Origin: Sphingobacteriales bacterium
GTDB lineage: Bacteria; Bacteroidota; Bacteroidia; Chitinophagales; CAIOSU01
Direction: 5' to 3'
NCBI GenBank assembly: GCA_027486795.1
Contig: JAIXOI010000005.1
Location: 1 to 52,942 of the forward strand
Length of the DNA stretch: 52,942 bases
The notes below the pieces were generated by a model. The model saw only the letters and a program-made list of their open reading frames with translations. It did not search any database and had not been told where the DNA came from. Numbering within the stretch: the stretch's first letter is position 1; every line of letters starts with the position of its first letter. The translations under genes were made by a program, and so were the position numbers. This document shows positions 32,161 through 39,327 of this stretch, piece by piece.

Positions 32161-33114
32161 TTAAAAGAAAGTATAATTAAATCGGAGCAACACTTTGGTG
32201 TTGGTGAGTAGGTTTAGTGTACTCTGCGAAAGCGGCAAACCATTGGTACCATAAGTGTACACCACCTTGTTGTTCACTAGCAACTCACCATTGGTATATG
32301 AGTTAAAGGTAATTTCTTTCAACTGCTTTTGGGTATCGTACTTATAATTTTCGGCCATACTTGCCGAAACCGATGCCGTGGCGGTAACTGTATTGCCTAC
32401 TGGTGCAGCATACAGTATGGTTTCCGATGATTTGGGGCCACCCTCTGTAAACAGCTTGGTGTTGGTTTGCAACACATTTCCATCTTCGTCTTTTAGGGTA
32501 GTGGCGGTAAGCCTGCCTTTACTGTCGTAGGTATTTTCCTTTAAACTGGTTAGCAGGCCATTCTCGTTATAGTTTTTTACCAGTTGCACTTGGCCCTTTG
32601 CATAAAAAAACGAATCGACATATACACCCCAAGTGTTTTTGCTTACAGTGCACACCTTCCTATCCAAGGTATCAAAAAAATGAACTACTCTGGTGCGCGA
32701 TTTATCGGCACCCCAGTACCAGGTCTCTTCAACCAGTTTGTTGCCTTTATACTTAAATGTTACCGAGTCGGTGTAATCTTGAGTCCAAACTTCTTTAACA
32801 ATGCGGTTATCGGCGGTATAAAAGCTTTGATACTTCTTCACTACCTCGCCCATAGAGCCATACACCAGCTCAAAAGTGAGGTTTCCGTTGGCGTTATACT
32901 CCCTGTAGTAGGCCTTTATTTGCTCGCCAGCTGTTGGCCCGGCTTCGTATGCGGTAATGCTTTTTACCTTTTTAAGCTTGTACAACGATGTCAACGGGTC
33001 GTCAGTGCTGGGCTGCTGGGCAAATACAGGTAGCCCAACGATGCAAATAGCTAAAAAAACAAAACTCGAGAAAACGAGTTTATAGGGATTTGAAAGGCTA
33101 TTGCCTGTGTACAT
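32161..33114 (-). CDS. Secreted protein with YD/MORN-like variant repeats
   Basis: A 317-residue protein. The frame extends to 33318, but the start is set at the ATG at 33114 because it precedes a signal sequence (YKLVFSSFVFLAICIVGLPVFA), and a TACCTTTG promoter box at 33177-33184 lies inside the longer frame. The mature part repeats units of the type YNANGNLTFELVYG, YNENGLLTSLKENTYDSKGR and YDTQKQLKEITFNSYTNGEL, beta-hairpins like those of YD or DUF3352-type toxin-repeat and antitoxin proteins. Extracytoplasmic; function unknown. Confidence 0.75.
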   Translation of the reverse strand: MYTGNSLSNPYKLVFSSFVFLAICIVGLPVFAQQPSTDDPLTSLYKLKKVKSITAYEAGPTAGEQIKAYYREYNANGNLTFELVYGSMGEVVKKYQSFYTADNRIVKEVWTQDYTDSVTFKYKGNKLVEETWYWGADKSRTRVVHFFDTLDRKVCTVSKNTWGVYVDSFFYAKGQVQLVKNYNENGLLTSLKENTYDSKGRLTATTLKDEDGNVLQTNTKLFTEGGPKSSETILYAAPVGNTVTATASVSASMAENYKYDTQKQLKEITFNSYTNGELLVNNKVVYTYGTNGLPLSQSTLNLLTNTKVLLRFNYTFF

Positions 33115-33176
33115 ATAGGTTGGAGGGGTGTAGTGGTAAGTAGCGTACATTGGAGTTGGATCCAAATAAGCTAATG

Positions 33177-33184
33177 CAAAGGTA
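33177..33184 (-). promoter_or_regulatory. Promoter box TACCTTTG
   Basis: On the minus strand TTGCTACC, about 20 bases, then TACCTTTG, 62 bases before the ATG at 33114. It decides against the longer reading frame. Confidence 0.62.
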
Positions 33185-33369
33185 TGTTGATTTTTTGGAT
33201 GGTAGCAAGGGTGGCAAATAATATTTATTAATTGTTTATCAACACTTTTTATGTAAACACTATTTATCATAATAGCAGGCAGTAAAGCGCACCAGCCTTT
33301 AAACCAAATTCGTACCAAAACCCTTTATAAAAACAGCAACATGGATTAGACACTCAAACGGATGCTATT

Positions 33370-33789
33370 TTACATTTGCAAAAAGTACCTAACGGCAACC
33401 TCGTAACCATATAGCCCCAATCCGGAAACGGTTCCTATGGCTTTGGCACTGATGTATGAAACATGCCTAAATTCTTCCCGTGCCATTGGGTTGCTTATGT
33501 GCACCTCAATTACAGGTGTATCAATGGCCGCAATAACATCGGCAAGGCCCACTGATGTGTGGGTAAGACTGGCAGCATTAAGTATTATACCGGTATACTG
33601 TTGGTTGCTTTGTTGCAGCTTATCAATGATAGCTCCTTCGTGGTTACTTTGATAGTAAGATAGCTCCACTTCTGGGAACATAGCTTGCAAGGTCTTTAAA
33701 TAGCTATCAAAATCTTGGTTACCATAAATATGCGGTTCGCGCTTACCAAGCAGGTTCAGGTTCGGTCCGTTAATGATGAGCAGCTTCAT
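33370..33789 (-). CDS. aroQ: Type II 3-dehydroquinate dehydratase
   Basis: A 139-residue protein. INGPNLNLLGKREPHIYG contains the catalytic Tyr22 and Arg. SNHEGAIIDKL and LNAASLTHTSV (with the active-site His) follow, then VIEVHISNPMAREEFRHVSY. It performs step three of the shikimate pathway, forming a dodecamer. The usual INPGA is replaced by LNAAS. The ATG is preceded by only a few bases before a five-fold 36-base repeat, so its promoter and leader lie in or beyond that array. Confidence 0.95.
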   Translation of the reverse strand: MKLLIINGPNLNLLGKREPHIYGNQDFDSYLKTLQAMFPEVELSYYQSNHEGAIIDKLQQSNQQYTGIILNAASLTHTSVGLADVIAAIDTPVIEVHISNPMAREEFRHVSYISAKAIGTVSGLGLYGYEVAVRYFLQM

Positions 33790-33794
33790 GGTTT

Positions 33795-33991
33795 GGTTAT
33801 TGGTTATTTGCTTGTCTCGCCTTGGGCGAGGGTTATTGGTTATTTGCTTGCCTCGCCTTGGGCGAGGGTCATTGGTTATTTGCTTGCCTCGCCTTGGGCG
33901 AGGGTTATTGGTTATTTGCTTGCCTCGCCTTGGGCGAGGGTTATTGGTTATTTGCTTGTCTCGCCTTGGGCGAGGGTTATTGGTTGATTGG
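33795..33991. repeat. Five 36-base tandem repeats directly upstream of aroQ
   Basis: Units at 33795, 33831, 33867, 33903 and 33939 plus a partial sixth. Each is GGTTATT twice followed by TGCTTGCCTCGCCTTGGGCG and AG; unit 3 has a GGTCATT word, and units 1 and 5 have TGTC for TGCC. There are no spacers. All six frames read through in part, giving spurious ORFs. Confidence 0.93.
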
Positions 33992-34040
33992 TGCTCGAAT
34001 GAAATGGTTTTGAAACCAGTAAAGTAGCACTCCGAATTAC

Positions 34041-34120
34041 ACCTCCCCTACCCCTCCTTTTTACGAGGGAAGTACTATATACTAATTAACTAATAAACAA
34101 GTTAACCAATAACCAATACA
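34041..34120. repeat. CCTCC element and 7-base words at the 3' end of HMG-CoA lyase
   Basis: CCTCCCCTACCCCTCCTTTT is followed by ACGAGGGAAG. Then, on the minus strand, GGTTATT, GGTTAAC, TTGTTTA, TTAGTTA and ATTAGTA run in 7-base steps (about 34078-34112). Confidence 0.65.
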
Positions 34121-34993
34121 CTAAACCGGAAATACCTCACCGGCCATGGCCATAGCCTTTCCGAAAGCTTTGCTGTCCAGTCCGGTTGGCAATCCCATTT
34201 CGTCAAAAAACTCTACTAGTCGTTCTGTTGGCATATTGCCCACCAACTCATCCTTAGCCATTGGGCAGCCGCCAAAGCCCTTCATGGCGCCGTCAAATCT
34301 GCGGCAACCGCTATGATATGCTGGTGCTATCTTATCCCTCCAGGTAGCAGGGTTGGTATGGAAATGCGCCCCAAACTCCAGTTTCGGGAAACGACGTATC
34401 AACTCGGTATATAAGTAAGTAATAGTATCAGCTTGTGCCACACCAACCGTATCGGATAACGAAAGATATTTAATGCCGAGTTTCTGCATCTCATCCACCC
34501 ACTTTTCTACTACTTCAATGTTCCAAGTATCGCCATATGGGTTGCCAAACGCCATTGATATGTACAGCACAAACTCCTTATTGCTGTTCACGCAAATCTC
34601 TTGAATCTGTTTCACGGTCTCCAACGACTGCATAATGTTGCTATTGGTGTTGCGCACCTGAAACGTTTCGGATATAGAGAACGGGTAGCCCATAAAGTTA
34701 ACCTGCTCAAAAGTGGCGGCTTCTTCGGCACCACGGGCATTAGCCACTATAACCGATAGGCGGGTTTTGGTATTACTTAGGTCTAATGCTCGCAATACCT
34801 CGGCCGTATCTGACATTTGGGGAATGTATTTGGGCGACACAAAACTGCCACAATCCAACGTATCGAAGCCCACCGACAGCAAGGCTTGTATGTATCGTAC
34901 TTTGGTAGCGGTAGGAATGAAATCGTGAATACCTTGCATGGCATCGCGAGGGCATTCAATAATCTGTACTCTGTTAGCAGCAGGCTGTGGCAT
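34121..34993 (-). CDS. Hydroxymethylglutaryl-CoA lyase
   Basis: A 290-residue TIM-barrel lyase of the HMGL family. The N-terminal IIECPRDAMQGIHDFIPTAT matches the metal/substrate segment usually reading RDGLQ. DCGSFVSPKYIPQMSDT (VSPKWVPQ-like), SLSDTVGVA, FGAHFHTN (metal-binding His) and FGGCPMAKDELVGNMPTE (the catalytic Cys in GGCP) follow. It cleaves HMG-CoA to acetoacetate and acetyl-CoA, the last step of leucine breakdown. Acetoacetate would then be used by ScoAB. Ala replaces Gly in RDA, which is common in Bacteroidota members. Confidence 0.9.
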   Translation of the reverse strand: MPQPAANRVQIIECPRDAMQGIHDFIPTATKVRYIQALLSVGFDTLDCGSFVSPKYIPQMSDTAEVLRALDLSNTKTRLSVIVANARGAEEAATFEQVNFMGYPFSISETFQVRNTNSNIMQSLETVKQIQEICVNSNKEFVLYISMAFGNPYGDTWNIEVVEKWVDEMQKLGIKYLSLSDTVGVAQADTITYLYTELIRRFPKLEFGAHFHTNPATWRDKIAPAYHSGCRRFDGAMKGFGGCPMAKDELVGNMPTERLVEFFDEMGLPTGLDSKAFGKAMAMAGEVFPV

Positions 34994-35065
34994 ATATATT
35001 CAGCTGCCAAATTACGGAGACATTGGTGGTTGTGCAAATAAGAAACACTAAATAATGCACAATCT

Positions 35066-35121
35066 AGTTGCGAGTTGCAGCTTGCCTCGCCTTTGGCAAG
35101 GGGTTACGGGTTAGCAGTTAA
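35066..35121. repeat. 7-base words with 21-base hairpin unit
   Basis: AGTTGCG, AGTTGCA, then GCTTGCCTCGCCTTTGGCAA and G (35080-35100), then GGGTTAC, GGGTTAG, CAGTTAA. The 7-7-21-7-7 spacing equals that at 3996-4044. The hairpin has one mismatch. Confidence 0.8.
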
Positions 35122-35390
35122 AAACGCAATAAATGTATTCAGTTAATCATCACACAAGTTTAGGTTTTTGGCGAAATAACTTTTACTAGAAGCCAGGAAA
35201 CTAAAATTAACATGCTGATAATCAATACAGTAAGAGCCTTGATAAAATAAAGTGTTGACAAATGGGTACAGAAGTATTAATTAACAGACAGAAAAGCGCA
35301 GTAACCGTTCTAAGATACGTAACAAGAAATTGAATATAACGTAAAAAGGAAGGATTGTGTGAAGTGCGGAGATTGAACAATTTTAAACTG

Positions 35391-35396
35391 AGGAGG
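35391..35396 (+). promoter_or_regulatory. Strong Shine-Dalgarno AGGAGG
   Basis: AGGAGG lies 6 bases before the ATG at 35403. This is unusual in a phylum that rarely uses SD sites, and it selects that start over ATGs at 35355 and 35397. Confidence 0.75.
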
Positions 35397-35402
35397 ATGA
35401 TT

Positions 35403-35789
35403 ATGAGGAAGGTGATTTACTTAACTATGTTGGCAATGGTATTTGCGTTAGTGCATGCCTGTTCATTGAACAATGATATTCTAAGACCTAGCTGCGAAGT
35501 TTTTGAAGTAGAAATGGTTGAAAAATGGTGGGCACCCGTTGGTTCGAAAACGGATAACAAAATAATGTTCCACTCAAACGGCTTAATGGAAGAAACCAAC
35601 CCTAACAACGGTTGGATGTTTAAGAGCGCCGGCGACAGCGTATCATACAGCCTTACCAATTGCAACAAATTGGTGGTAACCAACCATACATCTGGCGATA
35701 TTGAAGAAATGGAAGTGTTTGATTTGATGCCGACCGTAATGGTAATACAAGTAAATGCTGAGGAGCAAATTACATTTAAGAAACAATAA
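35403..35789 (+). CDS. Small lipoprotein, lipocalin-like
   Basis: A 128-residue protein from the ATG at 35403. MRKVIYLTMLAMVFALVHAC is a lipoprotein signal with Cys20 lipidated. The body (VEKWWAPVGSKTDNKIMFHS, SVSYSLTNCNKLVVTNHTSG) resembles the small lipocalin-like lipoproteins common in Bacteroidota. Family not certain. A terminator follows. Confidence 0.75.
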   Translation: MRKVIYLTMLAMVFALVHACSLNNDILRPSCEVFEVEMVEKWWAPVGSKTDNKIMFHSNGLMEETNPNNGWMFKSAGDSVSYSLTNCNKLVVTNHTSGDIEEMEVFDLMPTVMVIQVNAEEQITFKKQ

Positions 35790-35823
35790 TTAACAGCAAA
35801 TATAGTTTTTTGGTGAAATGGTG

Positions 35824-35856
35824 AAAGCCGAGCTGTGGTGAGCTCGGCTTTTTTTA
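35824..35856 (+). terminator. Terminator of the small lipoprotein gene
   Basis: AAAGCCGAGCT, loop GTGGTG, AGCTCGGCTTT, then TTTTT. Confidence 0.9.
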
Positions 35857-35870
35857 TTTGCGATTTTTTG

Positions 35871-35995
35871 AGGTACGACTTACGATTTGTAGTTCCTGAA
35901 TTTAATGACATTGATTTAAACCATAAGTGCAATCGTAATTCGTAATTCGTAATTCGTAATTCGTAAATCGTAATTCGTAAATCGTACCTCGTACT
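35871..35995. repeat. 7-base-word arrays upstream of the deoxyhypusine synthase homologue
   Basis: Nine exact words fill 35933-35995: TCGTAAT four times, TCGTAAA, TCGTAAT, TCGTAAA, TCGTACC, TCGTACT. A short inverted group (TCGTAAG, TCGTACC on the minus strand) lies at 35871-35887. The array ends 24 bases before the -7 box. Confidence 0.9.
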
Positions 35996-36019
35996 TAATT
36001 AAAGCAATGAGTATTTCAC

Positions 36020-36027
36020 TATCTTTG
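36020..36027 (+). promoter_or_regulatory. Promoter box TATCTTTG
   Basis: It lies 35 bases before the ATG at 36063. The -33 region directly abuts the word array. Confidence 0.65.
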
Positions 36028-36062
36028 CACGGCGTTTTAAAATCAAGAAAAAACCTATAGAA

Positions 36063-37112
36063 ATGCAAAAAACTAAACAGGACTACCTACAGGAAACCAT
36101 TGAACACATTGACATAACTAAGTATGATGTGGTACCTATGGTAGATGCTATGGGCAATATGGCTTTCCAAGCCCGTAACCTGCACAATGCAGCCCGTATA
36201 TTTGATATGATGCAACAAGACAAGGACGCCGTGGTGTTTCTTACCTTGGCTGGCTCACTCATCAGCGCTGGTTTGAAAAAGACCATCCTTACTATGGTGG
36301 AGAACCACATGGTAGATTCGATAGTATCGACCGGTGCCAACATTGTTGACCAAGACTTTTTTGAGGCCCTTGGATTTAAACACTACAAAGGCACGCAGTT
36401 TGTTGACGACCAAGAGCTACGTGGCTTAATGATTGACCGTATTTACGATACCTATATCGACGAGGAAGACCTGCGAATTTGCGATGACGTGATTGCTAAG
36501 ATTTGCGATAGCCTAGAGCGCCGCCCATATAGCAGCCGTGAGTTTATCTGGGAAATGGGTAAATTTTTGGACGAGAACGAACAGTATGCCGAAAGCCGCA
36601 AAGAATCTATCGTATACCAAGCTTACAAATTAGGTGTGCCTATTTTTGTTCCTGCATTTAGCGATTGCTCTGCCGGTTTTGGTTTAATTTACCACCAATA
36701 CCACGCTGGCAATGGCCCTAAAGTAACATTGGACAGTGCTGCCGATTTCCTTGAAATCACTAAAATTAAACTGGAGCATACTGATAGTGGCTTGTTTATG
36801 ATTGGTGGTGGTGTACCTAAAAACTTTGTGCAAGATATAGTAGTGGCTACCGAAATATTGGAGAAAGATGCCCCGATGCACAAATATGCTATTCAAGTTA
36901 CCGTTGCCGATGAGCGCGATGGTGCCCTTTCGGGCTCTACCTTGAAAGAGGCTTGCAGCTGGGGTAAGGTTGATACTGTAAACGAGCAAATGGTATGGGC
37001 CGAAGCAACTATTGCTATGCCTTTGATTGCAGGCTATGCTTACCATAAGAAAAACTGGAAGCATCGTGTTGCCAAAAACCTGAACGCGATATTCGCTACC
37101 GTAAACGCTTAA
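36063..37112 (+). CDS. Deoxyhypusine synthase family protein
   Basis: A 349-residue NAD-dependent enzyme. VFLTLAGSLISAGLKKTILT, MVDSIVSTGANIVDQDFFEA, PIFVPAFSDCSAGFGL and FMIGGGVPKNFVQDIV are family blocks. LKEACSWGKVDTVNEQMVWA keeps the active-site Lys that forms the butylamine intermediate in the eukaryotic enzyme. Bacteria lack eIF5A, so hypusine formation is not expected; some bacterial members are thought to act on polyamines (homospermidine-synthase-like), but the reaction here is not known. Single gene with own promoter and terminator. Confidence 0.9.
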   Translation: MQKTKQDYLQETIEHIDITKYDVVPMVDAMGNMAFQARNLHNAARIFDMMQQDKDAVVFLTLAGSLISAGLKKTILTMVENHMVDSIVSTGANIVDQDFFEALGFKHYKGTQFVDDQELRGLMIDRIYDTYIDEEDLRICDDVIAKICDSLERRPYSSREFIWEMGKFLDENEQYAESRKESIVYQAYKLGVPIFVPAFSDCSAGFGLIYHQYHAGNGPKVTLDSAADFLEITKIKLEHTDSGLFMIGGGVPKNFVQDIVVATEILEKDAPMHKYAIQVTVADERDGALSGSTLKEACSWGKVDTVNEQMVWAEATIAMPLIAGYAYHKKNWKHRVAKNLNAIFATVNA

Positions 37113-37136
37113 TAGCGATTACCTTAATACCGATAC

Positions 37137-37178
37137 AAACGGCCCTGCTTGGTTTATACTAAGCAGGGCCGTTTTAGT
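37137..37178 (+). terminator. Terminator of the deoxyhypusine synthase homologue
   Basis: A 16-base stem (AAACGGCCCTGCTTGG paired with CTAAGCAGGGCCGTTT, with one G-T wobble), loop TTTATA, then TTAGTTTT. Confidence 0.9.
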
Positions 37179-37263
37179 TTTAGCGTATTTATGTGATGGT
37201 TTTGGGCTAGTGTAGTTCCTTAATATTTCACGTCCGTACATATTTTGTGCTAACCACCCCCCT

Positions 37264-37331
37264 ACCCCCTTCCTTCGGCTACCGCTCAGGACAGGCTCTT
37301 TTCCAAGAGCGCATTGCCCAACGAAGGAGGG
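37264..37331. repeat. CCTTCCTTCG element with inverted ends
   Basis: CCCCTTCCTTCGG at the left and CGAAGGAGGGG at the right are near-complements, with GCTCAGGACAGGCTCTTTTC between. It is in the spacer of convergent genes and is probably another dispersed repeat. Confidence 0.45.
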
Positions 37332-37357
37332 GAGCGAGTTATGTGACCCATGTTGGC

Positions 37358-37384
37358 ACAAAAAAAGCGGCCCGAAAGCCGCTT
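37358..37384 (-). terminator. Terminator of the T9SS-tagged gene
   Basis: On the minus strand AAGCGGC, loop TTTCGG, GCCGCTT, then TTTTT. Confidence 0.85.
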
Positions 37385-37409
37385 CTGTATTTTATACTGA
37401 GCTAAAAAC

Positions 37410-37919
37410 TCAATACGTAAGTTTCTGTATTTTGAACTGGCCCAATAGGTTGCCGTCTTTATCAGATAGCATGAGCATGTAGTTGGCAGCAGCCAAATTA
37501 GTTAGGTCGTATTGTTGGTTGGTAACCCCGTCAACCATAACCTTACGGTTAAGCTCGGTCAGTTCGCGGCCCAACATATCGTGCAACGAAATATTTACTT
37601 CCACCAATTTATCGGCACTCAACTGCACGGTCAGTTGGTTTACGGTTGGGTTAGGAAAAATAGAATAATCCATTTTTATTTTCACCACATCGTTTATGCC
37701 CACGGTAACATCATCGGGCTGTTGGAAACCTTGGGTAAGCACCAAAGTACCAGTAATTGCTGTTTCTACAACAGGCTCGCCAACGGTAAAAGAAAGGCTG
37801 TAACCGCCTTGTTCTTCGTAGCCGCCTGCCGAGCCAATTACTTGGCGGTCTAATGACTGCGCTTGTGCTGCAAAGCCAAAACCTACCATAACTAAACCGA
37901 AAAGGAAAATATTTTTCAT
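37410..37919 (-). CDS. Small secreted protein with T9SS type A sorting domain
   Basis: A 169-residue protein. Signal peptide 1-20 (ending AQA). Residues 21-70 (VIGSAGGYEEQGGYSLSFTV, GEPVVETAI, LVLTQGFQQP) are a short domain seen before sorting signals in Bacteroidota. Residues about 82-169 (YSIFPNPTVNQLTVQLSAD ... LAAANYMLMLSDKDGNLLG) are a type A T9SS domain. So nearly the whole mature protein is an export tag plus a small beta domain; its job outside the cell is unknown. Own terminator. Confidence 0.9.
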   Translation of the reverse strand: MKNIFLFGLVMVGFGFAAQAQSLDRQVIGSAGGYEEQGGYSLSFTVGEPVVETAITGTLVLTQGFQQPDDVTVGINDVVKIKMDYSIFPNPTVNQLTVQLSADKLVEVNISLHDMLGRELTELNRKVMVDGVTNQQYDLTNLAAANYMLMLSDKDGNLLGQFKIQKLTY

Positions 37920-38114
37920 AGCTCCATTTATGTTGTGTACGTAAAAATACGCTAAAGGTTATTGAGAATGCTATAGTCAGCATACAATTTTACAATATTT
38001 TTGTCGCTAACAATTACTTTCCCGACGTTGAAAAATACTAGTTGTGATAATATAGCAATCAGCATAACCAAACCGAATATAGCTTGGCTAAATTCAACTT
38101 CGCTTTATCTTCTG

Positions 38115-38122
38115 TAATTTTG
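38115..38122 (+). promoter_or_regulatory. Promoter box TAATTTTG
   Basis: It is followed by a leader of about 60 bases that contains an octamer array, then the ATG at 38186. Confidence 0.5.
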
Positions 38123-38148
38123 TGTAAGCAAACTGTTTTGAAACCCAT

Positions 38149-38180
38149 TTTCAAATTTCCAAATTTCCAAACTAGCACAT
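38149..38180 (-). repeat. 8-base-word array ending 5 bases before a start codon
   Basis: On the minus strand: ATGTGCTA, GTTTGGAA, ATTTGGAA, ATTTGAAA in 8-base steps. It lies within the mRNA leader of the DUF2185 gene. Confidence 0.85.
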
Positions 38181-38185
38181 AAATA

Positions 38186-38515
38186 ATGGTCGATTTCCTA
38201 AATAACCCAGACGCATTGAAAGACATTGTTTCGGGCATTGGTGCTTGCATGGCCAGCAACCGCATAACTATTGATGGGCAGCCAGTAGGTTTTATGTACC
38301 GCGAGCGACCAGAGTTTGAAGGCGATAGTGGCTGGCGCTTTTTAGCTGGCGATGAAAATGACGAATACATGGCTAACGACTTGAACTCAAAGGTGTTTGA
38401 CGTGAACACAATAGCCAACTATGATATTGCCGTGGTGCCATACTTAAAGCTGGCCTTTGGCATTGAATTGGAGCGTATTGAAGGCACCGATGATTTTCAG
38501 CAGATTAATGCTTAG
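38186..38515 (+). CDS. DUF2185 (Imm33-like) protein
   Basis: A 109-residue cytosolic protein. GACMASNRITIDGQPVGFMY, GDSGWRFLAGDENDEYMAN and DVNTIANYDIAVVPYL form the DUF2185 family signature; the family includes immunity proteins of polymorphic toxins. No toxin gene is adjacent, so it may be a stand-alone member. Confidence 0.85.
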   Translation: MVDFLNNPDALKDIVSGIGACMASNRITIDGQPVGFMYRERPEFEGDSGWRFLAGDENDEYMANDLNSKVFDVNTIANYDIAVVPYLKLAFGIELERIEGTDDFQQINA

Positions 38516-38586
38516 GCCACCGTTGGTCTAATTTTTGCGTTACGTTTATATCCATTCTCGTATCTTCGCCCGAAATTTTCAAGTTT

Positions 38587-39159
38587 ATGAAACATGTTTT
38601 GTTCGGTTTGTTGTTGGCAATAACTTTTGCTAGCTGCACCAAAGACACCACCCCACGTTATATTCAAAAAAAATGCTGCAATAGTGAAGAAACCCAATGG
38701 GTGTTTGCACAAAGCGCCAACGATACTGGCGCCGCCAGCTTCTTCTTTTTGCCACAGATTTTTGCACCGGGCACCGAAGGGGCAAATTCAAACTTCAAGT
38801 CGGTTGATTCGGGCGTAGCAAATTACAAAATGAGCATTCGTATTGGCGAGGATGCCGTTTGGGTATATGATGGCCCTGCGCCCATTAACTGGAACGGCCT
38901 TGTGGCCTCTAGCCAATTGGCGGCACAATCGGGTATTTACAATTACGACCTAGTGGCCACCTTTACGAATGGCGAAGCCGTAACTATTAGTAAACAATAT
39001 TTTTGCTTAATCAGGGAGTTTGCTACCTGCCCCGATAATGCAAGTACTTGCGTGTTCAACTCCATGTTCAACATAAACGACACTACAGCGCCATACCCAT
39101 ATATTATGGAAGACTCCATTGTAAAGACTAGGGTCTACGACCGCTGCGCCAATCCGTGA
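38587..39159 (+). CDS. Lipoprotein of unknown function
   Basis: A 190-residue protein with signal MKHVLFGLLLAITFASC, lipidated at Cys17. The body holds many Cys (KKCCNSEE, FCLIREFATCPDNASTC, YDRCANP) and a segment FLPQIFAPGTEGANSNFK that resembles the start of gliding-motility-associated C-terminal domains, so it may be a single domain of that type on a lipid anchor. Unrecognised otherwise. Confidence 0.75.
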   Translation: MKHVLFGLLLAITFASCTKDTTPRYIQKKCCNSEETQWVFAQSANDTGAASFFFLPQIFAPGTEGANSNFKSVDSGVANYKMSIRIGEDAVWVYDGPAPINWNGLVASSQLAAQSGIYNYDLVATFTNGEAVTISKQYFCLIREFATCPDNASTCVFNSMFNINDTTAPYPYIMEDSIVKTRVYDRCANP

Positions 39160-39163
39160 TTTC

Positions 39164-39285
39164 GGTTGATTGGTTATTGGTTATTGGTTACTGGTTATTG
39201 GTTATTAGTTATTGGGTATTTGCTTGCCTCGCCTTGGGCTAGGGTTGAATGCTTGCCTCGCCTTGGGCGAGGGTTATTGGTGTGC
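39164..39285. repeat. 7-base-word array with two hairpin units
   Basis: GGTTGAT, then from 39172 GGTTATT, GGTTATT, GGTTACT, GGTTATT, GGTTATT, AGTTATT, GGGTATT; a 22-base hairpin unit (39221-39242); GGTTGAA; a second hairpin unit (39250-39271); GGTTATT. It starts 4 bases after a stop codon and uses the same parts as the aroQ array. Confidence 0.9.
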
Positions 39286-39327
39286 CAAATTATGTAAGCC
39301 CCTTACCCTTTTCTTTATTGTTGGCTT

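Larger units (their letters stand above)
34994..35402. other. Intergenic stretch: one word/hairpin array, otherwise AT-rich
   Basis: It holds the array at 35066-35121. From 35122 to 35390 nothing is recognised except a sigma70-like TTGACA...TTAATT near 35253-35281 and the ribosome-binding site of the next gene. Confidence 0.55.

Noticed and set aside
33115-33318. N-terminal extension of the repeat protein at 32161
   Set aside because: The extension contains the TACCTTTG promoter box, and the signal peptide starts at 33114.
33795-33991. CRISPR array
   Set aside because: The 36-base unit length is CRISPR-like, but the units abut with no spacers, and no cas gene is in the window.
33715-34027. 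Plus-strand ORFs through the aroQ array
   Set aside because: All three frames stay open because a 36-base unit without stops is repeated; the peptides are pure repeat.
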